Source: Lineus longissimus (Eukaryota > Nemertea > Pilidiophora > Heteronemertea > Lineidae). Taken from it: a stretch of 64,000 nt of DNA. The DNA lies in contig NC_088308.1 in assembly GCF_910592395.1 (NCBI RefSeq), forward strand, positions 17,313,501 to 17,377,500. The letters run 5' to 3'. Below, one piece after another: positions 32,939 to 46,773 of this stretch; the stretch's first letter is position 1, and the number at the start of each line of letters is the position of its first letter. A program made the position numbers and the translations under genes. The notes beneath the pieces were generated by a model that saw only the letters and a list, made by a program, of their open reading frames with translations, did no database searches and was not told the origin of the DNA.

Positions 32939-35199
32939 CTACAATAAATTATGAGCCATCTGGAAAACTGGCTGGTTACTACACGATTTTAACCACTTTT
33001 TTACATTAGCCGGTGCACCCTCAACCTGTCCTTTCTGCTGGAGAGCAGACCACATCACAATGTCAGCAAAAGTCAAACTATTTCCAACCAACCAATCACG
33101 TTTCCCAAGCGCAGAATTCAAAGACTTCAGAGCCGATGCCTTTTCCTTCGCGTTGCCTCCAAGCACGAGATTCGTCGCTATATCTAACCAACTATCGATC
33201 TGAGTGGCTATGACTGGATCACAGGCGTCATACGCTGGTTTCATCATGCGGCCGATAAACCTGGCTATCGCCGCTTCGCCTTCAAGTCTTGTCTGCGCAC
33301 CTGGAGATACCATCAAGGTCGGACCGTGTTTGACTGGAAACAACAATCACATGATAAGATTTCAACAGCAATATTGACAACAAGTCATCAATTTAGAGAA
33401 ATTACTGTTCAGGGTGTCCCAAAACAACCGTCTTCCTATCAATCAAAGGTTAACATATCAGCCCTACTTATCTGCAAATGAAATGTTCAAAGTGGGAAGT
33501 TATTTTTCTCAATTTCCAAATACCTGGCCCAAGAAAACCCTTCATATTGGAGCATGGCGACATCACCAATCTTTGGCAACGTTTGTTCCAAAGGCGAAAC
33601 CGTACTTGGTAATAAGTGCTGATAAATCATCATGAAATTCTTATACCCTTTTAAATTTAGTTCTTACCATCTTTCCATATTAGGGTTATAGCTATTTGAA
33701 AATCACTCCTTGATCCTCGCCCACCATTCCTGAAGGCAATTCGTAAGTTTTCTGGGATGTCCTTTACCGATGAGTGCATATGTGTGGCTGTCATAACTCT
33801 GTATTGACCTTTTAGTAGCTGATAGAGTATGAACAGAGAATAAGGTGGATTCTCTGGGCTAGCATTCACAACAACATCTTCTATCACTCCTGAGCTCTGA
33901 AATAAGCAGAAAGAAAAAGACTTACAGGACAAGGCCAATTATCTCTTCAATATGCTTCTCCTGTTTCAATAGTAAAATCACTCCTTGATCCTTGCACACC
34001 ATTCCTGAAGGCAACCAATTTTCTCAAAGTGTTTGATGTTTTTTCAATTTTGTTTCAAATCTTATAACATTTTAATTTGAAGAACATATTATATGAAGAT
34101 AGGGTTAACAAACTCTTGATCAGTACATAGTCTGATGGTGCTTTTTGATGCTTACTGATTTCAATTTGAGGTAAAATGTTATCAAAATGTTCCTCTCCAT
34201 GAGGTTTTTAAAAGAAACTAACCAACTCATAAGGAGATTCTTGTATTCCACAAGCCGGCTGACATGCCATTGCCATAGGCGCTGATATGCCCGTTTTACT
34301 TTCTGCTTCCAGCTTGTTCACTTCTGTCTGTAGTGTTGCTAGCTTCTTTAATATAGCATCTTGTCTTGCCTCAAGTGCAGCAAGAGGGCTCTGGTCAAAA
34401 CCATTACAGGGCGTGTCAGAGTGTGCCACATCCATCTACAACAAAAGAAGGCAAGTCAGTAAAGGTTTGTTAAAGATCAAGAACACTGGAAATACACTAC
34501 ATTTCAATCATTACTCCATTCACAATGAGCAATTACACTACTGCCATTATACTGGCTCCCTAGCGAATAGGTCTTTTCAAAGAAGAAGAATCCAAGCCCC
34601 AACAAATCAACAGACAACACACAAATGCGCACACTCAGAACAGGTCAGAAGGCCTAAGCAATTCCATTAAGACACTGTGAGTGACCCTTTTGTTCCAGGT
34701 GAAACACATGATCATTGATGGTGGCGGAGCTGAGGAGGAGCCTAGCTTAGCTACACCCGCGGTGGTTATGGTAAGAAAGAATGCCTCTCGAGCCATTGTC
34801 TGGCGTCTTTTACATATACCGTGAAGATCTATTGTAAAGATGGTTTGTATTGCCAAACCTAGGTGGTACCGGCGTATCTGGCAAAGGGCCTATTGTATGC
34901 AATTATGCCTCTGCAATGCATCACTATGCATGTTACATGGACATGTACATACACTCATGCACTGCATGCACTCATCATCATGCATGCATGCAGTGCATTT
35001 CACCGGTCGCAAAGTGGTTGGTTATTGGACCAATTTTCGAAGAGATGCTGTCGAATATATTCACCTTTGCTGCTTCAACCTTCTTCAAACTATACATGCA
35101 ATTTGATGAAACACCCGTCAGATCTATAGGCTTGTATAAAGGGTTTAATTTGTACATACAATCTACTTTCGGCCCGTTCCGCACGTTCTGAGAAGCCAT
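32939..35199 (-). CDS. AIMP2: aminoacyl-tRNA synthetase complex-interacting protein 2 (complete, 4 exons)
   Basis: A scaffold (p38/JTV1) of the cytosolic multi-tRNA-synthetase complex. Exons 5' to 3': 35199-35065, 34435-34223, 33896-33668, 33333-32939; 972 nt, 323 residues (human 320). Residues 1-45 hold two CMY motifs (KVDCMYKLNPLY, SSNCMYSL), like the lysyl-tRNA-synthetase-binding N-terminus of AIMP2. Residues about 61-92 form a leucine-zipper-like coiled coil (LAALEARQDAILKKLATLQ). Residues 117-192 match the thioredoxin-like part (VVVNASPENPP, THMHSSVKDIPENL, ITLIWKDG). The last exon is the GST C-terminal-like domain (GEAAIARFIGR, IDSWLDIA, LNSALGKRDWLVGNSLTFAD, ADIVMWSALQQ). All junctions are in phase with AG/GT borders. 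The ATG follows directly in a short 5' region. No frame break was seen. Confidence 0.95.
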
Positions 35200-35479
35200 G
35201 ACGGGCGATTTGTCACATCCTCGATGTGATTCTTACACGTACATGAGGGATGTCGGAGTTCGACAACAGATGACGCCACTGGCATTAGTTCATAACGCGG
35301 GAAATACGAATTGGCAACTACTGCAGCGCCATCTCCAGACAAAATGACAGAACAAGTTATAGCTGTAAAACCGGACAGAAGACGTTTCGACTGCCCTCTC
35401 AATGGAGTCCTTGCGTGGATTAAAGATGGGTCGGGGATGGAATCGGTTTATTCAGCATGCTCTGGAACAACCCAGAAGT

Positions 35480-35860
35480 ATTAGAAGTATGGATGCTCCA
35501 GCATCTATTAGAATTAGATAGGGTTCATCACAAAGAAAAATAAGATTTATTACAAATATATACATGATGACTAAGATGTATGGATGATAGAGGATTTATA
35601 AGATGGTTGGCGTAAAGAAATAAACAGAAATTGTCAAGGTGAAGTCTTAAGGATGCTCCAGCATCTATTAAATAGGGTTCAAGACAAAGATTTAAATAAG
35701 ATTTATTCAAAATATACATGTGGTATTGTTGGTGCAAATAAAAAGAAATTATCAAGGGAACTGACTTAACTTAAGGAGGCTCCTGCATCTATTACATAGG
35801 GTTCATCAAAATATACATGTATGAAAGATGGTGGTAAGAAATAAAGAAAAAGTATCTTTT
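35480..35860. repeat. three diverged tandem copies, about 125-155 bp
   Basis: GGATGCTCCAGCATCTATTA near 35497 and 35651 and GGAGGCTCCTGCATCTATTA near 35776 are each followed by TAGGGTTCA and AT-rich text with ATATACATG. The array lies upstream of AIMP2. Confidence 0.7.
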
Positions 35861-36104
35861 AAAACGTAATACTATTTACTATGTTATCAAGTATGCTGTA
35901 TGAGATGATCCCCCATTCGTACAGATGTCTGTTCATAGCATACCCGGGCGCAATGACCCCTAGATCCTGCCACTGATGATCAGCTGCACATTTTACGTAG
36001 TGCATGGGTGGTGTAAAGTGAAAGATAGTCCCTCAAATCATAGAGTTCTTCACAAATGTCTTGGATTGTTTATTGCTTCTCAGGAACTGTAGCATCTTGA
36101 CGAG

Positions 36105-36340
36105 ATAAACCATTCAATGTGAACTCAAATGATTGTCGCCATCTGAACTTGGCGATATGAATTCATAGTCATACTGGTGAAAAACCATTCAATGTGAAAG
36201 TGATTTGAGATCTGAGAAATATGGATTCATACTAATGATCGTAAACCATTCAATGTGATTTCAATGTAAACCATACAACGATTGTGGTCATCTGATAGAT
36301 TTGGATTCATACAAGTGATAACCCATTCAATGTATCACAT
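36105..36340. pseudogene. decayed zinc-finger-like repeat
   Basis: The phrase CATACTGGTGAAAAACCATT, with variants at four places, reads HTGEKPF, the C2H2 zinc-finger linker, and is followed by CGHL-type codons (TGTGGTCATCTG). Stops and deletions break every unit, and the spacing is shorter than the 84-bp finger period. It could be a relic of a zinc-finger gene, or a satellite that resembles one. The same family lies at 51535-51880. Confidence 0.4.
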
Positions 36341-36349
36341 GCTGAACAT

Positions 36350-38170
36350 CTCATCATTGGGGCACCAGTTTGTTGGTTTAAATGCACAACAAAGCCAGTA
36401 AAGAAGAAAAGCAAATTTTCTTTTGAAAATTATTTATTGTCGCATATTCCAAGAATTATCCTCACATGGCAACTTGGAAAGTCAGTGTAGGAGGAAAACC
36501 GTTTCAACGGGAGAAAACCTACGCAATTGGAGGGAGTCGTAAACTCCATCACACAGGTGACAGGCACAGCGCTTACGACCATAATGACTTTATACATTAT
36601 ACATTATAGTCACTGTGCAGCTCCAATGCCCATTAAAGGACGAGACATTGAGATAATTGTACTATCACACATGTTCTCCTCCTTTAAAATGTCCAAAAAA
36701 GACACTGCTGAATAGAGATCTTACACTAGATGACTCAACAATTCCAACCTCTGCATGCATTCATCATGTTCGTATACATTCTATACAAGTTTTAGCTATT
36801 GTACATGTATTTAAACCTATTGTGTATGACTTAAGTTGATCCATATTCAGCGAACAATAGGTTATGTCACTGCTCTCATTAATCCATGACTATTTGAATA
36901 ACAAAAGAACCACATTTCTCATGGCCAAGAACTGGACAGAGGCTGCCAATTAGCATGACAAAAGGAGCAGAGGTGACATGTATTTGCATGACAAAAGAGG
37001 TAGCTTGACCTGGCAAGACTGGATGTTGGTCTGCCAGGTTTTTTGCAAGTTTGCAAGTTGAGTCTTAGATCTCTTTTATTTTACTTACAAGATTTACATG
37101 CATTACAAATATAATTACATAAATGACAACATAAAACGTCTTACAATTGACGTTACACTTTTCTCAAATCATTCAGTACCAAGTCCAATAAAAATGTTCT
37201 TGATGGGGCAAAATGATATCTTTCACAGCCTGCAGAACATGATAATTATGCTCTTGCAATAAAAGCCTTCTTGAATCAAACAAAGAAAAAGACTTAAGAT
37301 TCTTTCCTGTGAGATCGCTATAGGTAGGATCAAGAACCAGTCTTATTCTGATAAGTTTGAATAAAACAATAGTTTTATTGACAAAGCTTATCAAATATCA
37401 GTTTAATTGGTGAAGAGATGTTTTGCATCCCGTGATTTTTTTGTTCACAGGTATTGATTAAAAAGTGACAAGGAAATAAGAATTCACTAGATTTGTGTTG
37501 TTGGTCAGTTGTCTAAAGTTTGAAGGTAAAGACACTGAGCAACCGAGCCAGCCAATGATACGAAGGATCTTTGGCGCCTGGGCCCAGGTGGTGTTTAAAT
37601 GCCGGTGGATTCTGTGGTACTGAGGAGATCAAGAAACAGTAAAAAGGCCTACAGTTCCATCAAGACACACATGTTCATTCGCTTTGCCTGGGGTTAGAGC
37701 AAAGCGAATGTCATGTGAACCCCATGTCTCATGTGATGGACATAATCAAATGCAATATCTGATGAATTCGGTGATTTTTTAAGCAGAAAGATCTTTTTTG
37801 CTTGAAACAAATCTGAAGCAGCCGGTAGGGTCCCACTGTACCCAAGGCTACTGCGAATGTTTTGTTTGGGTATCAACTTACCCTGTTGGCTGTCCTGTTA
37901 GCCAGAACATCCCCTCCACATTTTTATTTTTTTCATTAATCTTGCTTGAAAATAATTTCTGGGCTTGTGACATGCCCTGGTTCCCCTGGTTACCTTATTA
38001 CACCCTCCCCCCATTTTTAAACTCGTTTTTAAATGTGTACGGTTTTGAGCCATGGCAAGAGTTTGTCATTGGCCGAAAGAAGGCAAAAAATTGCCCTCAA
38101 GCAATCGGAAAATAAAATATCAGGATTTTTATCAAATCACCTTTCAATCAGATATTGCAATAAAAGGGTA
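36350..38170. other. non-coding region, no gene seen
   Basis: AT-rich sequence. A 73-codon minus-strand frame at 37173-37394 has protein-like composition (FSLFDSRRLLLQEHN) but no motif that I recognise and no clear splice sites. Confidence 0.35.
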
Positions 38171-38174
38171 AGGC

Positions 38175-38275
38175 CTACGGTGACAAAAATCCAAACTCCT
38201 TGACGGCGACGGGAGCATGGTAGAGATGCGCTGGCTCAGCAACATCCTCCTCCCTTCTGTGGGATGGCTCATCTC
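38175..38275 (-). CDS. possible terminal exon, unknown protein (weak)
   Basis: After a fair acceptor (TTTCTTTTTAG) a 101-nt phase-1 frame encodes DEPSHRREEDVAEPAHLYHA and runs to a TAG at 38175. Composition is coding-like. It could be the last exon of a minus-strand gene whose upstream exons include 46093-46152, since the phases agree, but nothing else ties them together. Confidence 0.28.
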
Positions 38276-39249
38276 CTAAAAAGAAACATAATATTATATT
38301 ATATTTGTGGGTGCCACCATCATCAGCAAAATATATGATGCACTGGAACGCATTAGTTTCAACAATAGTGAGGTTAAGATTAGTACAGAAATGATAAAGC
38401 ACCAACTTTATTGACATCCATTTCGTTACCATACTGTGAAAAATTGCCTTTCTCGGGTCAATATTTTAAACATAACATGTAGGCTAACGCAAAACCTTTG
38501 ACGAGATTTGATGATTGGGGAATTGTATGCAGTCTCAGCCCAATGCATGGGTTACTCAGAGAGTTGCCCTAAAATTAATTGCAGTTGGTAAGAGGGGGGG
38601 GGGGGGGGCATTCTAATATTCCATGTTACATCACCAATGAGCTGCTCTTCTTTCCCCAATATCATCAAATGAGCCAATCTCAGAAAATCTGGTTGCTTAT
38701 ACTGAGAACACATCAGTATCAGCCAACAGAATATAAGTTATTTTGATGCTGGGACTGGGTGGTCCAAACCATATTGATTGACCTGGTAATGATCGTCTTG
38801 CACTCGACTCATAACAGAAGTACATGAAGTAGCCAGTTGATTTCATACTCAGGGTGATTCATCATTTTAAAGCCAACTGCCCTCAAAACAATGAGTGGAC
38901 CCAGGGCCGGGCGTGATACACTCCAGAAGCAGTGGACGGTGACAGATAATGCCCTTACAGTTTCGTTGCAGCAAAGCCCATTGGCTAATTGCCCAGCCGC
39001 ACGAATTCCCACTATTTGTGGCAGTCCATTAGGAGATCCAATTAGGATGAATTGAAGCAATGGACTGCCACGGGAGTGTTGGGCCTGACGGAAGAACTTT
39101 TGAGCAATATTCTATATCTTAGGCGACTGTGATCATATGTCAATATAGTTGTTGTTTTTTGTTACCATTCAAACCTTCACCTCACAAATGAATATCTCCA
39201 ACACTGCAGGAAATGGTCCATGTGCTCACCTGGGTTCCTACAGTGAAGG

Positions 39250-40880
39250 GTCATTATTTGACATGTGACGTCAAGAAGTAGAGGTAATCAAAGTTTGCCA
39301 TCAGTGGCCAATTGATGATTTTCATGGATAGAGAGGGGTTTCCTCAAGTTTGAATGCCAGACATGTAAGCCTATGAACCATATCAGACCAAAATTGCTGG
39401 GGTAGGAGATCTTTCCTATTGTGCATAGTTTCAGGCCCCACTCAGTGGTTACGAAACTCGCCGTGCTGATGGACAAAAGTGTTCATCTCTGAACTTTGAC
39501 CTTGGTGACCTTGATAAAGAGGTCAATCAAATCAAAGCCCGACTGAAAAAATATGTTTCATCATCAGATACACAGACACGAAAAATTTTATTAGCATTTG
39601 ACCATCTTTTAAGGAGGAGCTGGTTTTGTGTTTTTTATGTCTCTTCCTCAGATACACACACAATAGAAATTTCTAGAGCATCTGACTATTTCTTAAGGAG
39701 TTAGAGCGGTTTTTGTGTTTTCACATTTTGCCCCTTGGTGGCCAAACTAAGAATTAGATCGAAACAAAATTTGATCTGGAAGGAGATCTTGCCCAGTGCG
39801 AAGTTTATGGACCAGTTGATCAACCTGGCAGTTATGAAATGTGGCCTGCTGGCGGACAACGACGACGACAGATGACGAACGCTCCATGATGGCTGTAGCT
39901 TGCAGGTGGGTACCAATTTTAACTACAGTTTTCATTGTAAATTCGGAAACATTTCTATGGCCAGCAAAGTGGTTCCCTTTCTGGACAGTGATTTGAAACC
40001 TTCATCGTCCCGCATTTTGAGTTTTTTCAGACCTACTTAGGAGGACATGTGGAGGCTGCTTACACCGTCAAATGGTGTGAAAACTATGCAATTGAAACTG
40101 AAAGGCCTGCACATGGCTGTGTTCGACATAATTACAATTGGAAAATGAAATGGCCAGGGGCCATTGTGCTCACCGTATAGATATTTGGTGGTGAGGAATT
40201 CATCCTGGTTAAGAAACATGCTACATGTATAGTATATAGGTCAAACCAAAGCCGGTATGACATGTGATTTATCCTTGCTTGTAGTACCTAACATTAAAAA
40301 AATAATCAGAGCAAGTCACTATTAAGCGAGATATTGTACTTTTTACCTTTTTTAGTTTTGGCCTCTTGGTGGCAAAGTCAAGAAACAGATTGGATCCAAA
40401 TTCGGTGTCAGAGGTTACATGTGATAGGGAGTCGTGTACCAAATTTCAAGTTCATAGCTTTAGTGGTACACCCAAACTGCCAAGTTACACCATTGACCTC
40501 TGTGACCTCGAAAATTAGGTCAAATCAAAAACTTGTAGGATATGTGATGAATCCTTGCTAGGAGAACCTACCATAAAAATATCTATCATCGAAAAACATG
40601 TCACTAATAAGCGAGATATTTCACTTTTTACCTTTTTTTAGTTCTGGCCCCCTGGTGGCCAAGTAGAGAAACAGATCAGACTGAAATTCGGAGTCATGTG
40701 TATCAAATTTCAAGTTCATACTTTAGCCGTTCACTGTCAGAGGTCACCTGACCTGGGGGGTCCTGTGTACAAAGTTTCAAGTTCATAGCTCTAGCAGTTA
40801 AGAAGTGTCCCACTGTTTTTGAAACAGGATACAGACGACGACGGACACACTGCGGTGTTGTGTATAGACTCCCCTACCAC
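39250..40880. repeat. dispersed GTGACCTTG-type repeats, degraded
   Basis: Several incomplete copies of a roughly 370-bp module marked by TTTGACCTCTGTGACCTTGA, GGTCAAATCAAAAAC, CCTGGTGGCCAAGTC and AATTTCAAGTTCATAGC, usually ending in GACGACGAC. The fullest version is at 59778-60926. Partial copies also lie at about 42480-42770, 43390-43600 and 47030-47180, and a clear pair is at 47900-48640. Confidence 0.8.
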
Positions 40881-41584
40881 CGGTGAGCCAAAATTAACGT
40901 TGGCGGTGAAATAGCATATGTTTGTTTTCTAAACTTGAAATACATTATTTGATACGATAACTTTAAAAATAGTTTTATCGTTATCGTGTTAGAGGAAGGA
41001 TTCCTTATCCTCTCATTGCTGGCAGAGGCAGGTTCACCGGTCTGCAGACAATTAGAAATGCTGCGGTGAAGGTGCATTGTTTTTTCTACATTTCTTAAGA
41101 TCATAAGGGATTATGTACAACACTGAAGAGTTTGAGAAAACTTCTAAGGAGGGATCAAATTGCATGTACTTCAAATTCTCAAATTTCTGGTAATTTTTAC
41201 AAATTTTTCCAAAAATATCATCTGGACTCTCAGCAACTGCTTAGATCAACAACAGACACAAAACTGTCCCTCCTTGAGGTCATAAGCTGCAAACTTCTCA
41301 ATATCTTCTCAATAGGTCTGATCAATCTAAGAAGTTTTCTCTTTTACCATGTTTTTAATTGTTCACAATCCCTAAATAAGGCTAAAGCCAAAGCAATGAC
41401 ATAGAAATTAGAAATTGATTTTTTTATATTATTACCGTTTGAGATGGCATCCTTCCATATGTAACAGATGAGCTGGCTCCATGGTGGCTGCTGGATATGG
41501 CGTCACATTACATAATGAGAAGGGCTCTATGTCCTTAGAGTCATCAGAGTCCCCTTAGAGCATCAATTCGATTGTCGTCAAAGT

Positions 41585-41688
41585 CTATTCGAATGACACA
41601 CGATGTAAGTGTCCACCGCCGATATCCCTGAGCGAGACGATTCCATCTATTGAATCTACCAGACTCTCAGACCCACATCCAAGCATGG
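41585..41688 (-). CDS. possible terminal exon, unknown protein (weak)
   Basis: A very good acceptor (ATTTTGTTTTCCAG) precedes a 104-nt phase-1 frame with the peptide MLGCGSESLVDSIDGIVSLR, ending at TAG (41585). It has coding-like composition and no recognisable domain. It is phase-compatible with the exon candidate at 46093-46152. Confidence 0.3.
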
Positions 41689-43975
41689 CTGGAAAACAAA
41701 ATATCAAGGTCAATCCATTGTTTACCAAGATTAAAGACTTGAGCCATTTTGATAGAATTACAGTGCAGGGCAATGTACCTTCAACCCTAGCTCAGTTCCT
41801 GAACTCATTGTATCTGCATGGACTGCTTGTCTGTCCAAAGACATTTTTGACCACGCTTTTTCAAGATGTTTTAGTTCAGTAGTGCCTAACGGCAGGAGTG
41901 CAATGATAGTTTGCTCAGCCTTTTTTTCAGACGCAATTTTCAAAATGCCATTAAACACAGCTTAGAGCAAAGGAAATACCTTTTTACTGGTAAACAGTTT
42001 TAGGGCGTTTCATAATAATGAATTTTAAATACACCACTTTATCTTACTGTATATGCATTGAATTCTTCGTCATACAACATCTGCCAGGAAGATCCCCATG
42101 AAGGTCAATTAGGCTGTCTCCCCCAAATTGGATGGGTATGAAGGCATCTTATCATGGTGCGAAGTGTTGGCATCTGTTGTTTTCTGGGTCTTTGAGAGTC
42201 GTTCTTGCTTCAGTACGCATCGTAGATCGTTGTGGAATCATTGGGTCAACTCCACAGCCATCATCTCCAGTCATCTGCACAGCCTGGAAAACAGGGGAAA
42301 AATTATTTTATACAGGATAATCTCTACATAGATCGAAGCCAAAAGAAACTAGATATTTTTTATTCATTTGGGAGATGGTCATCACTTTCAGTGTCAAGTT
42401 TTGTCTTTGGCAAACTTTCTGGCTTCACTGTTTTTAATGAAAGTGCTTAGGGTTTTTTCTAAATTTTCTGTTTTTTGTGCTTTGTCAAGTGGAGTCGACC
42501 TCGGTTGACAAGCTATTCTTGGAGCAACATTTCGATTGGCCCCTCTTTGTGGAGTGTACTAGTGGAGTACTCGTTTAGGCATCCTTCTCTCAACCCCAGA
42601 CAGTCTGGTTGCCAAGTCATGAATCAGATCAGACTGAAATTCAGTGTCCGAGATCATCTGACCAAGGGGTGTACACAGTTCCAAGTTGATAGCCCTGGCG
42701 GTTGAGAAATGTGCCACTCTTTGAAATAGGACACGACCACAGACACTGCACTGTTGTGTAGACTCGCCCTACTCTCTCAACCAAAGTTCGAAGTGGTGAG
42801 AGCCATTTTTATTCAGCGTATTTCCACCACATTACTTAGGGGAAAAGATGCCTCTAGGCAATTCCGACCAAAACTACCAAAATGTTGCCACCAGGGCGCT
42901 AAGATTAAAAAAATCAATGAGGTCAGAAGCATCCATCATGAGTCCATTTTGTTCCATGTCGACAGGTGAGCAAAATGGCCCTGGCCGTTTCATATTATAA
43001 AGTGGCACTGCTGGAAAGATGCTCACGGGCCTTTTTCTGGATCAAGTGGAGTGAAGATGTCATGGTTGATGGCATTTTCTTGTGGCAACGATCACCAAAT
43101 AGGGGTGAGCATATAATTTGTTCAGGTGTTTATCTGATCTATCTTTATATGTTTTCCCAACATATTTAAACTGCTTTTGAGAGAATGATGCTCATATGAG
43201 AGCTTATGATGAAGTTAAATTTTGTCTGTGTTGAGTATTTTTGAAATGCATGCTGGATCATCTGTCCTGGTGAGTTCTGCCACAGAGCTAGCTCCAGAGT
43301 TTTGTGGTCAGAGTGGTGACCGTTGGCCAGTATTCCTCTCTCTTTCTTTTTAGGAAAGCAGGCCGGATAACTCTAATACTGAAAACTGAATACTGAATTT
43401 ATTACTCTCAAACCGCTAACCGCTAAAGCTATGAACTTGAGACTTGGTACACGTTAACCACAATGTCAAATGACATAACCCAGCAAATTCAGGTCTGGTC
43501 TGATCTGATTTGATCCTTGCAGAGGTTCAAAACTTAAAACACACCCTTTTCAAGGTCACAGCTAGGTCAAATGTTGGTGCATGTACCCCTAGATCAGTTG
43601 ATCTCAGTTAAGAAAACTTTGCTCGATTCACTGCTTCAATCCATGCCCTAGTGGTATTATTCGTCAGGCCAAATTGCCTTGGATTTTTATATCCATGCTT
43701 ATGTCTGATATTACTAATTGTAATAACCATACATAAAATGTAACTTATGATTTGTCCAACTAATCAAGATCATCGAGGTCTGTTGCCCACTCGGCTGTTA
43801 CTTGAGCACTCTCGGTCAGGTGGTCTCACTCAGGGATAAAAGTTCATGACTTGGCCACCAGGGTGCGGGTTCGGAGACATGAAAAATTATTTTTTCTCTC
43901 TCCTAAGTTATGAAGTTTGTTTCATGAGTAGATCTAATATCAACCAGGACTAAGTGATGCTCACCCTGTAGACTG

Positions 43976-44055
43976 CAACATCGTCTTTTGTGTCCCTTGT
44001 CCTTGTGTCCCATATCCTAAGTGTCCCTTGTCCTCGTGTCCCTTGCCCTTTATGC
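43976..44055. repeat. GTGTCCCTTGTCC minisatellite
   Basis: About five imperfect copies of TGTCCCTTGTCCT/C, strand-biased (C/T on plus). A 25-bp stretch just left of it (GACTAAGTGATG...ACCCTGTA) recurs at about 44633-44660. Confidence 0.65.
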
Positions 44056-44449
44056 ACAATGTTGGATCGGGCTGCCGAAAGAGAATCATATTTTTGTTGT
44101 TGGGTTTATCTAATTTCTGAGTGTTTCTACTGCATGTAGCTTTCACACTGAATCCGATTTAAAACTGTTTTCCAGAGAGCACCCTCCAAATACGAATTGG
44201 CTACACCAGTTTCAAAACGGCTGCACCACACTTGGCCTAATGCGCATGCAATTCGATTTGAAAAGTGCAACTCTTGCCACGTATTGTAGTAACGTGCCTT
44301 TCGCGGATGAATGTCCCTACCCTTTGTTGTAATTAGAAGATAATCAAGACAGGAACAAGCTAGTGTGCATGCCCCCTGCCAATAGACTGTTTTAATACGT
44401 ATTAACGCCCACACTACACGTTTCAATGAGAATCAGTTAATGCGAATTC

Positions 44450-46090
44450 AATAAAGCACATTCAATTGTATTCTAAAAACCAAATTTGTTGAAGCGGTTT
44501 TCAAACTGTATCAACAGAATTGAGTGTGGCACCCCAATACGTATGAAAGTTGAAATTGTACGTCAGATTGATACTTTTTTTGGAGTCATTTTAATTTCTT
44601 TGTAATGTTTCTTTTATTCCAGACGTAACTGAGGACTAAGTGATGTTTACCCTGTATGGCTCCAACATTGGCAGCAACATATCCCCGGGGTCCAGTGTCT
44701 TCTTGGCTCTCAAGCTGGAGGCCGGCTCTCCTTCTTCATCACCGTCTTGTCGATTTCAGGGGGTGTATATTATTAGCTTTGTGAGGCACAAGAAGGTCAA
44801 GAACACTGTTGTTATTCAAAGAGCCCAATGTCTTCGTCATATGTACTAAACTGGTTTAGCACAAGTCCCACACGGACACGCCTGACATTTCGTCCGACGA
44901 AATTCCGCAGGTTAACAACAGGTCTATAACCCCAGTCATTCCATCCCCCTCGAGATCAGGTAGGGGATCGCTGGCCAGCTATTGCATACTATTGTTAACA
45001 TTCGTACGACTTATCCCGCCAACACTCTAAAACAAGGGGACCAATTGAATGACTAGCGACACGCAACCGTTAATTGCCCCCATCAATCAACCACAATGAC
45101 TCAAGGGGAACACGTACTTTGAACCTAAGTCCATGTCATCACCGTCGAAACTTAGATGAGGACCGTGGAACAAAGTGGCAAGCATGCCTGGGACCCAGCC
45201 ACCGCGCTTTGGAAATGAGATGAGATAGACTCAAGTCGCCAGTCACGATAACCAAATACACCAAGCGTATAGCTTGAATCGAACCCGATCTATCATCGTC
45301 ATTGGTCACCTGGCCTGGCCTGGACAACTGAAAGCTGAATAGGTTAAAATAGATGATAAGCAGGAAACATGAAACCAAAAGAATAAAAACTATACTAGCT
45401 AGATAACTATGATAACTACTCTAACAACTATACTAGCTAGATAACTATGATAACTACTCTAACAACTAGAATAATGACAATAGCTACAAAACTATCACAA
45501 CATAGATCAGTCACACTTCCAGCACTCACTACAGCAACTAGAGTCCCTCCTCCCCCAAGACCTCCCACACCCTTTTTCAATCCCATCTCTCTCACACACA
45601 CACACACACACAAACACAACATCTTACTATAGTTACAACTTTTGAATAACCACCCGATTTGCAGATAGAAGTGTCACTGTCAATTTATTTTACTTTCTTT
45701 TAATTACATGGCCAAAATATGATTTAGTAGTGGCTACATGATGTATGTAACGAATATATTACTGCATTTTATAAACATTTCATGGGCTAGAAATGCTTTA
45801 TTTTGAATATGCAAAATATAAATAAGTTGAAAGTTTTAATATCTTCGATCTCTCAGAAGAGTGCACATAATAAAGTTGCAATGGGGATAACAGTTATGTG
45901 TTTCGTAATTTGCATTCTTTACGCCGAAATAAATCGTTTCATTCTTTTTCCATAAATCTCGCAGATTATTAGTCTGTAATTTTTTTCACTGCCTTGAGGC
46001 CCTGTGGGGGTCAAGTTACATGTTTCTTTTACCAACGATAACACAGATTTGACAGTGGCACCTCTATTGACAAGTCAGACAAGTATACCT
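44450..46090. other. non-coding region with simple repeats
   Basis: It holds a duplicated 40-bp segment (CTATACTAGCTAGATAACTA at about 45390 and 45427) and a (CA)n run at 45592-45612. A plus-strand acceptor-like TTTCTTTTATTCCAG at 44608-44622 leads to a short frame with an early stop. No gene is supported. Confidence 0.4.
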
Positions 46091-46092
46091 AC

Positions 46093-46152
46093 CCTTCTTC
46101 GTGGAAATCAAACGAGAATCTTCGAATGCAATTGCAGACAAGGTTGTGTCAT
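46093..46152 (-). CDS. possible internal exon, unknown protein (weak)
   Basis: A 60-nt segment between TCATTTCAG and GTAGG, phase 1 in and phase 1 out, encodes TTLSAIAFEDSRLISTKK. A diverged copy lies 680 bp upstream (46774-46828) with AG/GT-like edges but a one-base length change and a stop in the same frame. It may belong to a gene with one of the terminal exons at 41585 or 38175, or to an alternative form of the gene at 58203-63480, which leaves its exon at 59014 in phase 1. Confidence 0.3.
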
Positions 46153-46773
46153 CTGAAATGACAAATCAGCACAAATGCGTAATTACAGCAATGCTGTACT
46201 GTATAATCATTACTTATACGAAGTTCCTAAAAATGATGGTTGAATCATATCTCTCAATTTTTACATGATTTGCCTTCCTTTGGCAGAGGTTGACCTTATT
46301 CCTTTGTATTTATGGAAATAAATGTGAGCTAGTTCATGGCACATCCACATAAGAAACCAATCAGATTGCATCACAGCTTCCAACATGGCCTCCTGACTCA
46401 TGACAAGATTGATGAGATTCTTCTGTTCTGGCCAAGAAATGGACACCATGAAAAAGTTCTGTGGTGACCAGATTCCATAAATAAGTCTGATATAAAAGGG
46501 TTCTGAAAGGGAAGGTCTCTCTCCATTCTGCTTATTGGAAAATCATTTAATTTCCATGTTTTCACTGAACACAATTCAGTGGTGATAAATTTGAATAGCG
46601 TTTTTCAGAGGGGACCATGTTGTAAGAGAGATAGGACACCCTGGCCCAAATCAGGATGTTATAGAGGTTGTGGAGTCATGTTGTGCATGAGCATACAATT
46701 TCTGTATATTTAGACATTTGACAACTTGGCACTCTGACCGATTAGGCATGTCATAACCTAATGGTATACATAC

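Noticed and set aside
41436-41510. EPAHLLH peptide on the minus strand, similar to EPAHLYH in the candidate exon at 38175
   Set aside because: The similarity is limited to a few codons and the surrounding frame and phase do not agree; likely coincidence.
44640-44849. Plus-strand frame of 69 codons and a minus-strand DGDEEGEPASSL segment in the same place
   Set aside because: The minus-strand segment lacks a usable pyrimidine tract before its AG. The plus-strand acceptor at 44622 leads to an early stop. No partner exons were found.
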